Assembly: GCF_018613325.1 (NCBI RefSeq)
Contig: NZ_JAGGQJ010000018.1
Coordinates: 106,469-170,468 of the forward strand
DNA from: Bacillus sp. ISL-34
Lineage (GTDB): Bacteria; Bacillota; Bacilli; Bacillales; DSM-1321
Length of the DNA stretch: 64,000 nt
Direction: 5' to 3'
Part shown: positions 43,859 to 53,715 of the stretch, piece by piece
How positions within the stretch are numbered: the first letter of the stretch is position 1
Layout of the letters: the number at the start of each line of letters is the position of its first letter
The notes under the pieces: model-generated
Seen by the model: the letters and a program-made list of their open reading frames with translations, nothing else
What the model was told of the DNA's origin: nothing
Database searches by the model: none
Translations under genes and position numbers: made by a program

Positions 43859-44389
43859 CTAGAGCTCGTTTATGAATGAACGGGTGACATGGGCTACCCG
43901 TTTTCCTAATGCTTCTCCAAGCTGCAAGTCATTTTTGGTGATGTTGTCATCCACACCGGGCGGACAGCTTATCCCTACTCCATAGTAGGAACCATATAAG
44001 GCGTTTTCCGGGACAGTGCCGGGCAAGCCGACAATGATCATGCCTTGATGAAGCATAGGGGTGATTAAGTTCAGCATGGTAGCCTCGAGTCCGCCATGTA
44101 CGGTGGCGGTCGTACAGAACACTGCACCCACTTTATTGATCAGCGCACCTTCCGCCCATAGATACCCAAGTTTATCAATCCATGCTTTCAAACTCGAACT
44201 GATGGTGCCGAAATGACCGGGGCAGCCCCAAATGATGGCATCCATTTCCTGGAGCTTATAAACATCCGCCTCGTTTACATGGTCAATGAGAACCTCAGCC
44301 CCAGGTACCGCAGCGGCCCCTTGAGCTATTGATTCGGCAAGTGCTTTCGTATGGTTACCTTCACTGTCGTATACAACATAGATCTTCAT
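43859..44389 (-). CDS. Flavodoxin-fold NAD(P)H oxidoreductase (WrbA-like)
   Basis: 176 residues. The FMN-binding pattern is present: [20 protein letters not shown], the [20 protein letters not shown] loop, and [18 protein letters not shown], as in flavodoxin/NQO-like WrbA proteins that reduce quinones. It sits 18 bases after the DHA2 exporter gene in the same operon, suggesting detoxification of a quinone-like or nitroaromatic compound together with export (inference). Confidence 0.85.
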   Translation of the reverse strand: MKIYVVYDSEGNHTKALAESIAQGAAAVPGAEVLIDHVNEADVYKLQEMDAIIWGCPGHFGTISSSLKAWIDKLGYLWAEGALINKVGAVFCTTATVHGGLEATMLNLITPMLHQGMIIVGLPGTVPENALYGSYYGVGISCPPGVDDNITKNDLQLGEALGKRVAHVTRSFINEL

Positions 44390-44407
44390 TTTAATTCCCC
44401 CATTTAA

Positions 44408-46027
44408 TTAAACCGATTTTTTTACTGGTGAAGGAAGCAAAGGTACATCCAAATGTTCTTGTTTAGCTTTTTTCATTGCTTTGTCCTTCCGAACGTCACG
44501 CAAAAACAGTGAGAGAACGATACCGGCAATTGCGAAGCCTGTTGCCCAAAAGAATGCATCATTGATTCCCATCACATTTGCTTGACCCTGGATTTGTGAA
44601 GAAATCAGCGACATGGCAGTTTCCTGTGCCTGTTCACTAGTTTGATTCATCGAACTCATGATGGATTGAACGATTGTTTGGAAATTCTGAACAAAACCGG
44701 GATCACTCGTACTCATTTCCGTTCCTAAAGCAGTTCCATGGAAAGAAGCACGAGTTGTATAAATGGTCGTAACGAAGCTCGTACCAATGGCTCCGGTTAC
44801 TTGTTTCAACGTATTGCTCATTGCCGTACCATGTGTATTCAAATGCTTAGGAAGCTGATTCATCCCAGCTGTCATGATCGGCATCATCAGTAAAGACATT
44901 CCAAGTGAGCGGATTGCATAAATGATGACCAAAGTTGAATAGGTAGTTTCCGTAGTCAATTTAGCGAATTCGAAGGTTGTGACGGCAGTAATCGCTAAAC
45001 CAAGAAGTGCTAATGGACGAGGTCCGATTTTGTCAAATAATGCTCCTGAAATGGGTGACATCACCATCATCACAAGGGCTCCGGGTAACATCAATAGACC
45101 GGATTGAACTGGTGTGAAGCCTCTTAAAGTCTGCAAATATATAGGCAATAAGAATATCCCGGTAAACATGGCCACTGTGACAATGGCGGAAATGATATTC
45201 GATAATACGAACATGTCATACTTAAATACACGGAAGTCGAGCATAGGTGTTTCCGATTTTAGCTGTTGAACCACAAAAAGCGTCAAAAGGATCAGCCCAA
45301 TGATGATCGTTCCCAGAACGATGGGATCCGTCCAGCCTTTGGAACCCGCTTCACTGACACCGTATAGTAATGATGCAACACCTAGCAAGGATAGAGACGC
45401 ACCCAACAAATCCAATTTGATTTTCTTTGGTTCTGCTACATTACGCATACTTAAAAAGGCGAGTGTCATGACCATCATGCCTAATGGCACCATTGCGTAG
45501 AACATGACCCGCCAGCTATATTCCTGAATGACCCAACCTGATAAAGTCGGCCCGATTGCAGGGGCAAACATAATGGCGAGTCCAAAGATTCCCATTCCTT
45601 TCCCGCGCATTTCCGGAGGGAAGATGAAAAGAATGATCGTCATGACCAATGGCTGCAGGATCCCGCCGCCAGCCGCCTGAATCAGCCGGCCTGTAAGGAT
45701 GACGGGGAAATTTGGTGCGATGCCGCAGATGAATGTCCCGACGGTGAATAGAAACATGGCAGCAAGGAATAAAATGCGCGTGCCAAACCGTTCTATTAAA
45801 AAAGCGGACAGTGGGATCAAGGCTCCATTCACGAGCATGAATCCAGTTGATAACCATTGAATCGTAGTCGCAGCTACATTGAATTCTGCCATCATCCTAG
45901 GCATGGCGACACTAAGCAGGGTTTGATTCAAAATGACCATGAACAAACCTAGCATTAAGATAATTAACATGGGGGCAAACTGTTTCATTCCCTTGTTTTC
46001 ATTTACTGTGATGGTTTGAGAAGCCAT
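44408..46027 (-). CDS. DHA2 family MFS multidrug exporter (EmrB/QacA)
   Basis: 539 residues with 14 hydrophobic helices. DHA2 hallmarks: LNQTLLSVAMPRMMAEFN near helix 1, TIQWLSTGFMLVNGALIPLS, the motif of loop 2-3 (ERFGTR), IQAAGGGILQPL of helix 4 and GPTLSGWVIQEYSWRVMFY of helix 5. It exports drugs by proton exchange, partnered with the HlyD-like protein encoded 40 bases upstream. The C-terminal tail is basic. Confidence 0.92.
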   Translation of the reverse strand: MASQTITVNENKGMKQFAPMLIILMLGLFMVILNQTLLSVAMPRMMAEFNVAATTIQWLSTGFMLVNGALIPLSAFLIERFGTRILFLAAMFLFTVGTFICGIAPNFPVILTGRLIQAAGGGILQPLVMTIILFIFPPEMRGKGMGIFGLAIMFAPAIGPTLSGWVIQEYSWRVMFYAMVPLGMMVMTLAFLSMRNVAEPKKIKLDLLGASLSLLGVASLLYGVSEAGSKGWTDPIVLGTIIIGLILLTLFVVQQLKSETPMLDFRVFKYDMFVLSNIISAIVTVAMFTGIFLLPIYLQTLRGFTPVQSGLLMLPGALVMMVMSPISGALFDKIGPRPLALLGLAITAVTTFEFAKLTTETTYSTLVIIYAIRSLGMSLLMMPIMTAGMNQLPKHLNTHGTAMSNTLKQVTGAIGTSFVTTIYTTRASFHGTALGTEMSTSDPGFVQNFQTIVQSIMSSMNQTSEQAQETAMSLISSQIQGQANVMGINDAFFWATGFAIAGIVLSLFLRDVRKDKAMKKAKQEHLDVPLLPSPVKKSV

Positions 46028-46067
46028 TTAAAGAAAAGCCTCCTTTCTGTATAACTGTGTAGCCGGT

Positions 46068-46721
46068 TTATTTAGTTGAAATTTTCACTTCTGCGTTCAT
46101 TCCAGGCAGAACTTTATCGGATGGTGCTTTGATGGAGATTTTTACCGGTACTTTTTGGGTGACTTTCGTATAGTTTCCGCTGCTGTTTTGATTGCCCATC
46201 ACTGAAAAGACAGACGTTGTAGCATAACCGATCTGTTCCAATGTACCTTCGAAGACAGTATCGGGATCTCCATCGATGATGATATCGACGCTGTCACCTT
46301 TTTCGATATCCTTCAATTTATTTTCTTCAATATTAGCCGTTATGGACAGATCATCCATATTGATGGTCTGAGCTAGCGTTTGACCCGCTTGAACAAGCTG
46401 CTCATCATGCACTTGTGTTTTAACGATTGTACCTTGTGCTGCGGTTTTTACCGCTTCTTTTCCGTCTAAGGTGGTTACATTGGCAACTTTGTCATCCTTA
46501 TTTACACTGTCTCCTTCGTGTAAGTCCCAATCTGCTAGTTTACCGGCAACGGGGGCAACGATGGTATATAGCTCTCCCGACACTTTCGCTTCATCCGTTT
46601 TAATGAAATTCGTGCTTTCATAATAGTAAAAAGCCCCACCGGCCAATACCGCTATTATAATAACCAAACCAATGACATTGATTAAAACTAAACGTCCTCT
46701 ATTCACTTGTTTCGCCTCCAA
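46068..46721 (-). CDS. HlyD/EmrA-like membrane-fusion protein
   Basis: 217 residues. One membrane helix (residues 11-30) followed by a biotinyl-lipoyl-like barrel split by no long coiled-coil: GELYTIVAPVAGKLADWDLH, GDSVNKDDKVANVTTLDGKE, AQGTIVKTQVHDEQLVQAG and then a beta barrel ending PSDKVLPGMNAEVKIS. The short, hairpin-free form is usual in Gram-positives. It is the accessory protein of the DHA2 exporter gene directly downstream. Confidence 0.88.
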   Translation of the reverse strand: MEAKQVNRGRLVLINVIGLVIIIAVLAGGAFYYYESTNFIKTDEAKVSGELYTIVAPVAGKLADWDLHEGDSVNKDDKVANVTTLDGKEAVKTAAQGTIVKTQVHDEQLVQAGQTLAQTINMDDLSITANIEENKLKDIEKGDSVDIIIDGDPDTVFEGTLEQIGYATTSVFSVMGNQNSSGNYTKVTQKVPVKISIKAPSDKVLPGMNAEVKISTK

Positions 46722-46789
46722 AAAATATTGATGATGTATTCCTTTTTTTGATTAACGTTCATTAGCTAGAAATGACACCGCCTCCTATT

Positions 46790-46855
46790 CTAATGTTTAT
46801 TTATTAATTTTAATAAATATTAATTTTTATAAGTATTAATATTATTAAGTAAAGA
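46790..46855. promoter_or_regulatory. Candidate MarR operator between divergent promoters
   Basis: The palindrome ATTTATTAA-TT-TTAATAAAT (46799-46818) is followed by further TATTAAT/ATTATTAAG elements (to about 46855). It lies about 80 bases upstream of the HlyD gene and 215 bases upstream of the marR gene, in a region composed almost only of A and T. Chance palindromes are likelier in such sequence. Confidence 0.45.
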
Positions 46856-47032
46856 GTTTACCAGTTTAATTATTTTTTGTCATGTAATTTATTCGGAATA
46901 ATAGTGGGAAATAAATACATTGAAATGGTAAAAATTTAAATTTTTTTTAGTTTTAAGGATATATGGAAAGTAAAGTTGACATTGGAATGTCATTTAATTA
47001 AATTTAAGAGGTAGGATTGTCCTATATAAGGA

Positions 47033-47491
47033 GTGAGAAGGCTGGAATTTAAATGGGAAGTAACTAATAGTATAGAAATGCAGATTTTTCGGATTAGGAA
47101 GAAGCTTAGGGCCATCGTAGCAAAAAATCTTCAGCCTTATGGATTAACATCGCCTCAGTTTTTCATATTATTGATATTGAAAAAAGAGGGGTCGATTAAA
47201 TCGACCCAACTGGCTGACTTCTTAACCGTAAAGCCAAGTGCGATTACCGTATTTGTAGATAAGTTGGTCGAAATGGATTATGTGAAACGGCAGCCCTCTG
47301 ATAAGGATCGCAGGGTCATCAACCTTGAATTGAAAGAGGCAGGGGAAGCGATTTTGGGGAGAGTCCTTGCGGAGCATAACCAATTGATGGGCAAGAACTT
47401 CAATTCATTCTCAGAAGATGAGCTGCAGGATCTTTTGAAGAAATTGGATACGATTGAAAAGGCGGCAGATAAGAACCTTTTGGATGATTGA
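47033..47491 (+). CDS. MarR family transcriptional regulator
   Basis: About 152 residues; GTG 47033 overlaps the AAGGAG site, CTG 47042 sits eight bases after it, and ATG 47078 has no site, so the exact start is unsure. Winged helix: TSPQFFILLILKKEGSIKST, LADFLTVKPSAITVFVDKLV and the wing YVKRQPSDKDRRVINLELKE (the conserved D-x-R-x-x). Divergent from the four-gene efflux operon, so it is probably its repressor. Confidence 0.87.
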   Translation: MRRLEFKWEVTNSIEMQIFRIRKKLRAIVAKNLQPYGLTSPQFFILLILKKEGSIKSTQLADFLTVKPSAITVFVDKLVEMDYVKRQPSDKDRRVINLELKEAGEAILGRVLAEHNQLMGKNFNSFSEDELQDLLKKLDTIEKAADKNLLDD

Positions 47492-47516
47492 ATGAGGGCA
47501 TGCTCTAAATAGAGAC

Positions 47517-47553
47517 GAAAAAAGACGGTTCCCGGGAACCGTCTTTTTTTAAT
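47517..47553. terminator. Bidirectional terminator between marR and ygaE
   Basis: AAAAAAGACGGTTCCC pairs perfectly with GGGAACCGTCTTTTTTT. Confidence 0.9.
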
Positions 47554-48640
47554 CTTCTTCATACTGGACAGATATTTCGTTATCTTCCTTATGGAAGGAC
47601 TGGAAGCTGACGATCAGCTTTTCAAGATGTTCCAATTGTTCGTCATATTCTATGACTGCAGAAATCAATGGTACAAGGCGGGCAGAGAGATGGCCCAGAT
47701 TATCATGCATTTCGTCCACTTGATTCTGCTGTTCGAAAAAGTGGGCGAGCAGCTCTTTACGACTTAAACAATCCTGGTCCCAATCTTCAATCTCCTCGAT
47801 GGACTTGATTTTTTCGATATGCAGCAATATCAACTGTTCATGCTTACGGATCAATGAATCAAGCTGCTGTAAGATACTCCGTTGGAAATCTTCAGGCATT
47901 TGATATACTTCATTCTCGAATTTATGGATTCTCTTCAAGGTTTCAAACGCTTTTTTTGTCGTTATGATCATTTGGCGATAAACGACAAGCTTTCTTCCTT
48001 TAGCAACACTGTTCTTCTTGAAATATTCCCGCTCCTCTTTGTACATGGAATAGATATGTTCTAAATCGAGTAACTCCGCCTTCAATCGGCTGATGTCTTT
48101 TTTCAATAAAGTGTGTTCTGTAGCATGTCTTGTGCTTATTCTGATCCATTTCAAGATGTCTTCCGTTACATCTGTAATGCGTGTATAAAGCTTTGCTTCG
48201 TACTTTGGAGGAATGAAAACCAGATTCACGATAAACGAAGAAACGATTCCAAGCAAAACGGATGAGAGACGAATAAAGGCAAAATTGAGGAATTCCCCGT
48301 CCTGGCTTTCCATGATGGCGATGACCGTCACGATGGAAAGGACAATCGTTTTATCCATTTTCAGTTTTAAATTGATGGTTATGACAACCATAACGGCAAG
48401 ACCGATTATAAAAATATCATTTCCGAACAACAAAACGAATGAGACAGCAACCAATGCGCCAATGATATTTCCTTGAATTTGCTCCAACACCGTTTGATAT
48501 GAACGGTAAATGGTAGGTTGTATTGCAAAAATTGCAGCAATCCCAGAAAGGACAGGAGCAGGAAGGTTAAGCAGTTCCGAGAGATAAAGCGCTAAAACGA
48601 TTGCTATTCCTGTTTTGAGAATGCGGGCACCAAACTTCAT
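47549..48640 (-). CDS. ygaE: Aromatic acid exporter family protein YgaE (FUSC)
   Basis: 363 residues. N-terminal half: five or six hydrophobic helices with ILKTGIAIVLALYLSELLNL and FAIQPTIYRSYQTVLEQIQG, the FUSC/ArAE_1 signature. C-terminal half: a long soluble helical region (DITEDILKWIR-like, then repeated Glu/Leu heptads). The family exports aromatic carboxylic acids; the substrate here is unproven. Same place as ygaE of B. subtilis. Confidence 0.88.
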   Translation of the reverse strand: MKFGARILKTGIAIVLALYLSELLNLPAPVLSGIAAIFAIQPTIYRSYQTVLEQIQGNIIGALVAVSFVLLFGNDIFIIGLAVMVVITINLKLKMDKTIVLSIVTVIAIMESQDGEFLNFAFIRLSSVLLGIVSSFIVNLVFIPPKYEAKLYTRITDVTEDILKWIRISTRHATEHTLLKKDISRLKAELLDLEHIYSMYKEEREYFKKNSVAKGRKLVVYRQMIITTKKAFETLKRIHKFENEVYQMPEDFQRSILQQLDSLIRKHEQLILLHIEKIKSIEEIEDWDQDCLSRKELLAHFFEQQNQVDEMHDNLGHLSARLVPLISAVIEYDEQLEHLEKLIVSFQSFHKEDNEISVQYEED

Positions 48641-48971
48641 ATATGGGTTAATCCTTTCTTTGTGTTGTAATGGAATGTGGTAAAAAAAAGTCTCTATTTA
48701 TATATAGGCTTTTGCTTAAAGTTGTATTCTAACTTATTTGTTAGTACTTTACACTAAAATAAGCAGATGTAAACAAAAAGTAATATACAGGATTTTCCTA
48801 AGAGTTACAATAGCTAAAATCAAGTTTAATATATAAAGAAACGATAGGCAATTTCTTGATTGCTTTCAAGTTTGTTTTTCCATCGTTTGAAGACTATTCC
48901 AGGAGGTATATGACTGGAAAAGGCTGATGCTCGAAATGAAGAGCATCAGCCTTTATCAATATATTTTGGCA
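48641..48971. other. Intergenic region ygaE-gltB with terminator
   Basis: No supported gene. A strong hairpin at 48917-48957, AAAGGCTGATGCTC against GAGCATCAGCCTTT, terminates the glutamate synthase gene on the minus strand. The rest is AT-rich and would hold the ygaE promoter. Confidence 0.7.
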
Positions 48972-51900
48972 TCACTCCGTGGATACAGCAGGATCCGCCT
49001 GTTCTTTAACTGGAACGACCTGAAGGAAGTGCTCTTCAGGATTTTGAAGCAGTGCCTCTAAAGAGGCCGCTTCTTCGCTTTGGCCATGATCTTTCAAGAG
49101 GGCCGTGTATTTGCCAAGAAGTTCGGCCACATCCTGCAGGCCTCTTGCGGAGAGGGGCTCAATGGAAATCTTTGCCCCTTTCGCAACCCGTTTCTTAATG
49201 ACCTCTTTGGTTAATCCAGATTCAGGCTGTTGCCGCAAATAAACGACACCGCCTGTCATCCCTGCGCAAATCCATGGACCGGGATCACCCAGAACCAAGC
49301 CTCTTCCATTTGTCATGTATTCAAAAGCGAATCCCTTAATATTGGAAGTTACCGCAATATTACCGTTTTCCTTTTTAGGAAGCGGTTGTTTCAATAATCC
49401 TCCAATGATCATATCTGCTCCGGAAAGCCGGATTCCCGCCCTGGCATCGGCATCACCTTGGGCAATGAGGAGACCATGCTGTGCACCGTAACCAAATCCC
49501 TTACCGACAGAGCCATTGTAGAACTTTCCATCTTTTCCTGGAGATTTAAAGATGGCAATATTACCGCCAATCGATGTTTTGCCAATGCCATCCTGGGCAC
49601 CGCCATTAACGCTGATTGTAATTCCCTCCGTATTGTATGCCCCAAGTCCATTACCCGGGATGGAACCATCCTGGTAGGATAGGTGAACGGGAGGAAGTTT
49701 TTTGTATGATCCATCCAATCTGCCCCTAACGCGGTGACAGGACACCCTGCTGCCGAGTACACGCTGCTCGGAAGTGATCGAGCTATAGTTACGGGATTGC
49801 TGCAGATCATCCACATGCGAATCCAGATATTCAGCGCCAACGGCTACCTGCATGGAGCCTTCATTCAAATATGCCGCCGTTTCCTTATGTGAGAACGGTG
49901 TTATATCCAGGTTTTTCAATAAATAGGTTAAATCCAATGATTGTTGACCTTTAACTTGCTGTAGCAAATCAGAACGTCCGACGATATCCTGAAGATTCTT
50001 CACCCCAAGTGATCCGGTCAAAGATTTGAGTTCTTTTGCAAATGCACTGAACATATTCGTTAATCCCTGAACGGCTAAATCAAATTTTCGTGGAACAAAA
50101 CGGCGCAGCCCATGTTCTTTCGCCTGTGCTTCCGATTCAATTTGAGTGGCGATGCCCACATGGCAAGTATCAAGGTGACATCCGCGGCACGTTGTACAGC
50201 CGACGGCAATCATCGAAAGGGTTCCAAAACCTACACGGTTTGCCCCAAGCAGCATTACCTTCAATACATCCATCGAGCTTTTTAACCCACCGTCAGCCCA
50301 AATTTCAACATTCTGTCGGATACCTGACTCAAGCAGCGCATTATGGGCCGCTTTCACACCTATCTCAACTGGTAGGCCGACATGTGCGAGTGCATGGATC
50401 CTGGCAGCACCCGTTCCGCCATCAAAACCGGAAAGCGTTATGATATCGGCCCCCGCTTTTGCGACGCCGACAGCAATCGTACCAATGTTTGGAACGACAG
50501 GTACTTTGACGGCAACTTTTGCTTTGTCGTTTGCCGTTTTTAGCTCATGGATCATTTGGGCCAAATCTTCAATTGAGTATATATCATGATTATTGGAAGG
50601 GGAGATCAAATCGGAACCGATTGTTGCATTTCGGGCTTCTGCGATTTTCGCTGTGACCTTGGAACCTGGAAGGTGACCGCCTTCACCAGGTTTTGCTCCT
50701 TGCCCAATTTTAATTTCCAATAGATTTGAAGAGTTCAATAGTTCTGCATTGACACCGAAACGGCCGGAAGCGATTTGCTGTCCGCGGGATTTCGGGTACT
50801 TGCCAAGCATATCCTTTATTTCCCCGCCTTCACCGTTCATGCTGATCATGCCTAACCTTTCGGCAGCTTCTGCATAGGCCCGGAAAGCAATCTCATTTTG
50901 TGATCCAAAGGACATGGAGGCTATGACGAACGGCAATTCCTGTTCGCCGATCGAAAGACTGACTTCTTCAGAAGGGATGGTAGCATCTGAAGTTTTTAAT
51001 GATGTCAAATGGCGGATCGTCGTAGGATTTGATTCTTCCTGTTCGGTGATCTTTTCGCGATAAGCATCATAGTCCCCGGTTGAAGCAACTTCCCCGATAG
51101 ACTTCCAAATCCTAGGGAATAAATGGAAGGTCTTACCCATCCGTTCTTTTTCATTGCCGTAATCTTCTGCACGCTGGATGGCATCTGCCTTGATTTTATC
51201 AAAATTATAGTCCAGATCATTGGATCCGAAGAAGTTAGCCACATTTAAATATTTCGCGATTTCCTCATGTAAACCGATGCTTGAGAAAAGTCTTCCATAG
51301 CCGCGCAGCTCATGAATGCCAATGGTGGAGATGACTTTCTCAAGCCCTTTCGTCAAGGAGTTATATAGATTGGTAACCCCCTTGAGGTCATCCGAAGATA
51401 AGGAAAGGAACATATAATAAGGACTGATTAAATTGGCCCCAAGACCATAAGAAACGATGATATCGTGCAGTGACCTTAACGATGCTGAACGTAAAAGGAT
51501 GGAGCAATCACGGCGCTTGCCTGTGCGGACCAACGCTTGATCGACTGCTGAAGTGACAAGGTGCGGATCAAGCCAAAGGTTGCCGTTTTGATGGGCAAGG
51601 GCATCATCCAGAACAAGCAGCGTTTTTCCTTCATCCACTGCATTGACACTTTCATCCGTAATCCTGGTCAAGGCATCCGTGATGTTTTCATCCTCTTTGA
51701 ACGTACTTGAAATGAAGTGCACGAGTTTGTGATCTTGGTTATATTTAATGAACTGATCATAGCTTGGCTGCGATACGATAGATGAGCACTCATAACCCGT
51801 TGACCCTTCAATCAATAAGGGAGTCAGCAGTTCCGTAACCTTTCCTGCCTTATTCGCTTCGAAAAGGGAAGGACGTTTTCCGATGATCGTTCTTGTTGAG

Positions 51901-53444
51901 AAGTGCTCGGTTTCCCGGTCCCGGTCGATCGCAGGGTTGGTTACAACGGCCACACTTTCCTTGATGAAATCAGCTATGTTGGTCCGTTGGGGATTAAGTG
52001 CTGCCAGCGGCGCGTCATGACCAAGTGAACGAATGGGCTCAGCGCCTTTTTCGGCCATCTGTTCCACTAGTTGGACATGCTCCCTTTCCCACCCAAAGGC
52101 TTTATACTGACCATTATGAATGGCTTGCGTATTTGTCATGGAGACAACCTTTTCAAACACTTGGGGCTGTAAGCGGACTCGGTCATTTGAAAGGACGAAA
52201 CGATCATTGAAGAGTTCAAACACTTTATGCTGGTAATCCTTGTATGTGTACAATTCAATACGGTCGCCGTTCCATTTCAAACCGATTTTTTCCCCTGGAC
52301 CCATCGGTTTCGGATCTCCGGTATATTCACTGGAAGGGATGATTCCTGGTTCGGAAGTGAACATATAAGATGATTCCGTTTCAATATTCCATAGCGGGCG
52401 CAAGCCTAAAGAGTCGACAGAGAACACGGCTTCGTCGCCGAAACGGGAGATGATGCCTGCCGGACCTTGTGCAAAATGACCCCATGCTTCCCTTAAATAC
52501 GTATATAAGTCTTGTAAGTGCTCGGGATATTCCTTGATTTCATTGATGATTGGCGGGAACATAAGATCGACAGCTTCAAATAAAGAGTAGCCATGACGGC
52601 AGATGAAAGTTTCAATCGTCTTGTTTAAATCCTGTGAGTCGCTTCCATCTTTAGCGATGGGAACTCCGATCATTTTCGCTTCATCACGCAATTTGGCGAT
52701 GGTATTGATTTCGCCATTATGACCAAGGACACTGAAAGGCTGGACCCGGAAGAAGCTCGATAGAGTATTGGTTGAAAAACGATTATGTCCCAGTGTCATG
52801 GTGGAGGCAGCCAAAGGGTCGGCAAGATCAAGATAATAGGCAGGGAGCGTATCCCCCGCACCCATCACTTTGTATACCGCATGATGCTGGCTTAAAGATG
52901 CAACATGGATGAAATCACTTTTTTCGATGTCAGAAGTCAGCTCAAAAAGAACATTTGAAAGCTCTTGGTTGTTATTGATGGTGGAGGAACAGGCAAATTG
53001 CCAGAACACCGGGTCTTCTTGAATGGCAATGGGACCCAATGCCTCGGAACGGTAGGCTTTATCCGTTTCGAATATCAATGAGAGACCATGTTGGAGCAGT
53101 TTCTCCTTGACTTCAATTTTTAAGTCGCTAGCTTCTGTTTTTTTGCTTAAAAATAAGTGGCCGACTATGAAGGAATCTTGATCGACGATGCTTGAATCTA
53201 CATTTGCCGCTTCAAGCTTCTTTTTCCAAAGAGCGCGGGGAATATCGATATGGATGCCGGCGCCATCGCCCTCACCATTGATGAAGCCGCAGCGATGGTT
53301 CATTTTAACCAGGGCGTCGATACAGGCAAAGATGTTTTCGTTAGTAGGGATTTTCTTTTTTTCGATGCAGGAAACGATACCGCAGGCATCATGTTCTTCC
53401 TTGTGAAATTCTTTAAATGTAGCAGGTGTCCATTGTTGGGCCAT
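48972..53444 (-). CDS. Glutamate synthase large subunit
   Basis: 1490 residues. The class-II amidotransferase Cys is C21 in HDACGIV, so about 20 residues are removed or form a leader; NHRCGFINGEGDGAG replaces the usual DHRGG phrase. FMN domain: ISPSNNHDIYSIEDLAQMIH, VVPNIGTIAVGVAKAGADII and SGFDGGTGAARIHALAHVGL. The 3Fe-4S cysteines are in CTTCRGCHLDTCHVG (about residue 1080). The C-terminal beta-helix (GXGXG) domain follows. It makes glutamate from glutamine and 2-oxoglutarate. No small subunit (gltD-like) gene is adjacent. The start codon has no Shine-Dalgarno in the usual place. Confidence 0.9.
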   Translation of the reverse strand: MAQQWTPATFKEFHKEEHDACGIVSCIEKKKIPTNENIFACIDALVKMNHRCGFINGEGDGAGIHIDIPRALWKKKLEAANVDSSIVDQDSFIVGHLFLSKKTEASDLKIEVKEKLLQHGLSLIFETDKAYRSEALGPIAIQEDPVFWQFACSSTINNNQELSNVLFELTSDIEKSDFIHVASLSQHHAVYKVMGAGDTLPAYYLDLADPLAASTMTLGHNRFSTNTLSSFFRVQPFSVLGHNGEINTIAKLRDEAKMIGVPIAKDGSDSQDLNKTIETFICRHGYSLFEAVDLMFPPIINEIKEYPEHLQDLYTYLREAWGHFAQGPAGIISRFGDEAVFSVDSLGLRPLWNIETESSYMFTSEPGIIPSSEYTGDPKPMGPGEKIGLKWNGDRIELYTYKDYQHKVFELFNDRFVLSNDRVRLQPQVFEKVVSMTNTQAIHNGQYKAFGWEREHVQLVEQMAEKGAEPIRSLGHDAPLAALNPQRTNIADFIKESVAVVTNPAIDRDRETEHFSTRTIIGKRPSLFEANKAGKVTELLTPLLIEGSTGYECSSIVSQPSYDQFIKYNQDHKLVHFISSTFKEDENITDALTRITDESVNAVDEGKTLLVLDDALAHQNGNLWLDPHLVTSAVDQALVRTGKRRDCSILLRSASLRSLHDIIVSYGLGANLISPYYMFLSLSSDDLKGVTNLYNSLTKGLEKVISTIGIHELRGYGRLFSSIGLHEEIAKYLNVANFFGSNDLDYNFDKIKADAIQRAEDYGNEKERMGKTFHLFPRIWKSIGEVASTGDYDAYREKITEQEESNPTTIRHLTSLKTSDATIPSEEVSLSIGEQELPFVIASMSFGSQNEIAFRAYAEAAERLGMISMNGEGGEIKDMLGKYPKSRGQQIASGRFGVNAELLNSSNLLEIKIGQGAKPGEGGHLPGSKVTAKIAEARNATIGSDLISPSNNHDIYSIEDLAQMIHELKTANDKAKVAVKVPVVPNIGTIAVGVAKAGADIITLSGFDGGTGAARIHALAHVGLPVEIGVKAAHNALLESGIRQNVEIWADGGLKSSMDVLKVMLLGANRVGFGTLSMIAVGCTTCRGCHLDTCHVGIATQIESEAQAKEHGLRRFVPRKFDLAVQGLTNMFSAFAKELKSLTGSLGVKNLQDIVGRSDLLQQVKGQQSLDLTYLLKNLDITPFSHKETAAYLNEGSMQVAVGAEYLDSHVDDLQQSRNYSSITSEQRVLGSRVSCHRVRGRLDGSYKKLPPVHLSYQDGSIPGNGLGAYNTEGITISVNGGAQDGIGKTSIGGNIAIFKSPGKDGKFYNGSVGKGFGYGAQHGLLIAQGDADARAGIRLSGADMIIGGLLKQPLPKKENGNIAVTSNIKGFAFEYMTNGRGLVLGDPGPWICAGMTGGVVYLRQQPESGLTKEVIKKRVAKGAKISIEPLSARGLQDVAELLGKYTALLKDHGQSEEAASLEALLQNPEEHFLQVVPVKEQADPAVSTE

Positions 53445-53449
53445 ATATG

Positions 53450-53621
53450 TGGCTTGAATAAGGTTACCCTTATTCTCTGCCTTTCACCTCCTGTAGCATG
53501 TGTTTAATGGGGGAAATATTAGTAAACCCGAACAATAGTCCAAGTTTTGATAGATTGAAAGAAAGTGTATAAATGTATATAAATGTATCCATATCATATC
53601 ATTTAAATATTCAGAAATCAA
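53450..53621 (-). promoter_or_regulatory. Promoter and structured leader of the glutamate synthase gene
   Basis: On the minus strand, TTGATT (53616-53621), 17 bp, TATGAT (53593-53598) form a promoter. Near the start of transcription is a tandem TATAAATGTA repeat (53569-53588). The only good Shine-Dalgarno (GGAGGTGAAAGG, about 53484-53495) is some 40 bases before the ATG, and between them lies the perfect hairpin GAATAAGG-gtaa-CCTTATTC. Confidence 0.5.
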
Positions 53622-53715
53622 TTTTTTATACAATGGACTGGATGCTGTGATTGATGGGATTTTTGTGAGGAGTGGCTTCAAATGCTAATATTAAAGATTT
53701 ATTACAAGGAAATAA

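Noticed and set aside
46780..46960. Curved or bent-DNA replication element in the AT-rich marR-efflux gap
   Set aside because: The AT richness is explained by divergent promoters and a candidate MarR operator; no further repeat order could be established.
49409..49840. 143-codon ORF inside the glutamate synthase gene (same strand, other frame)
   Set aside because: A shadow of the gltB-like coding sequence; no ribosome site and low-complexity translation.
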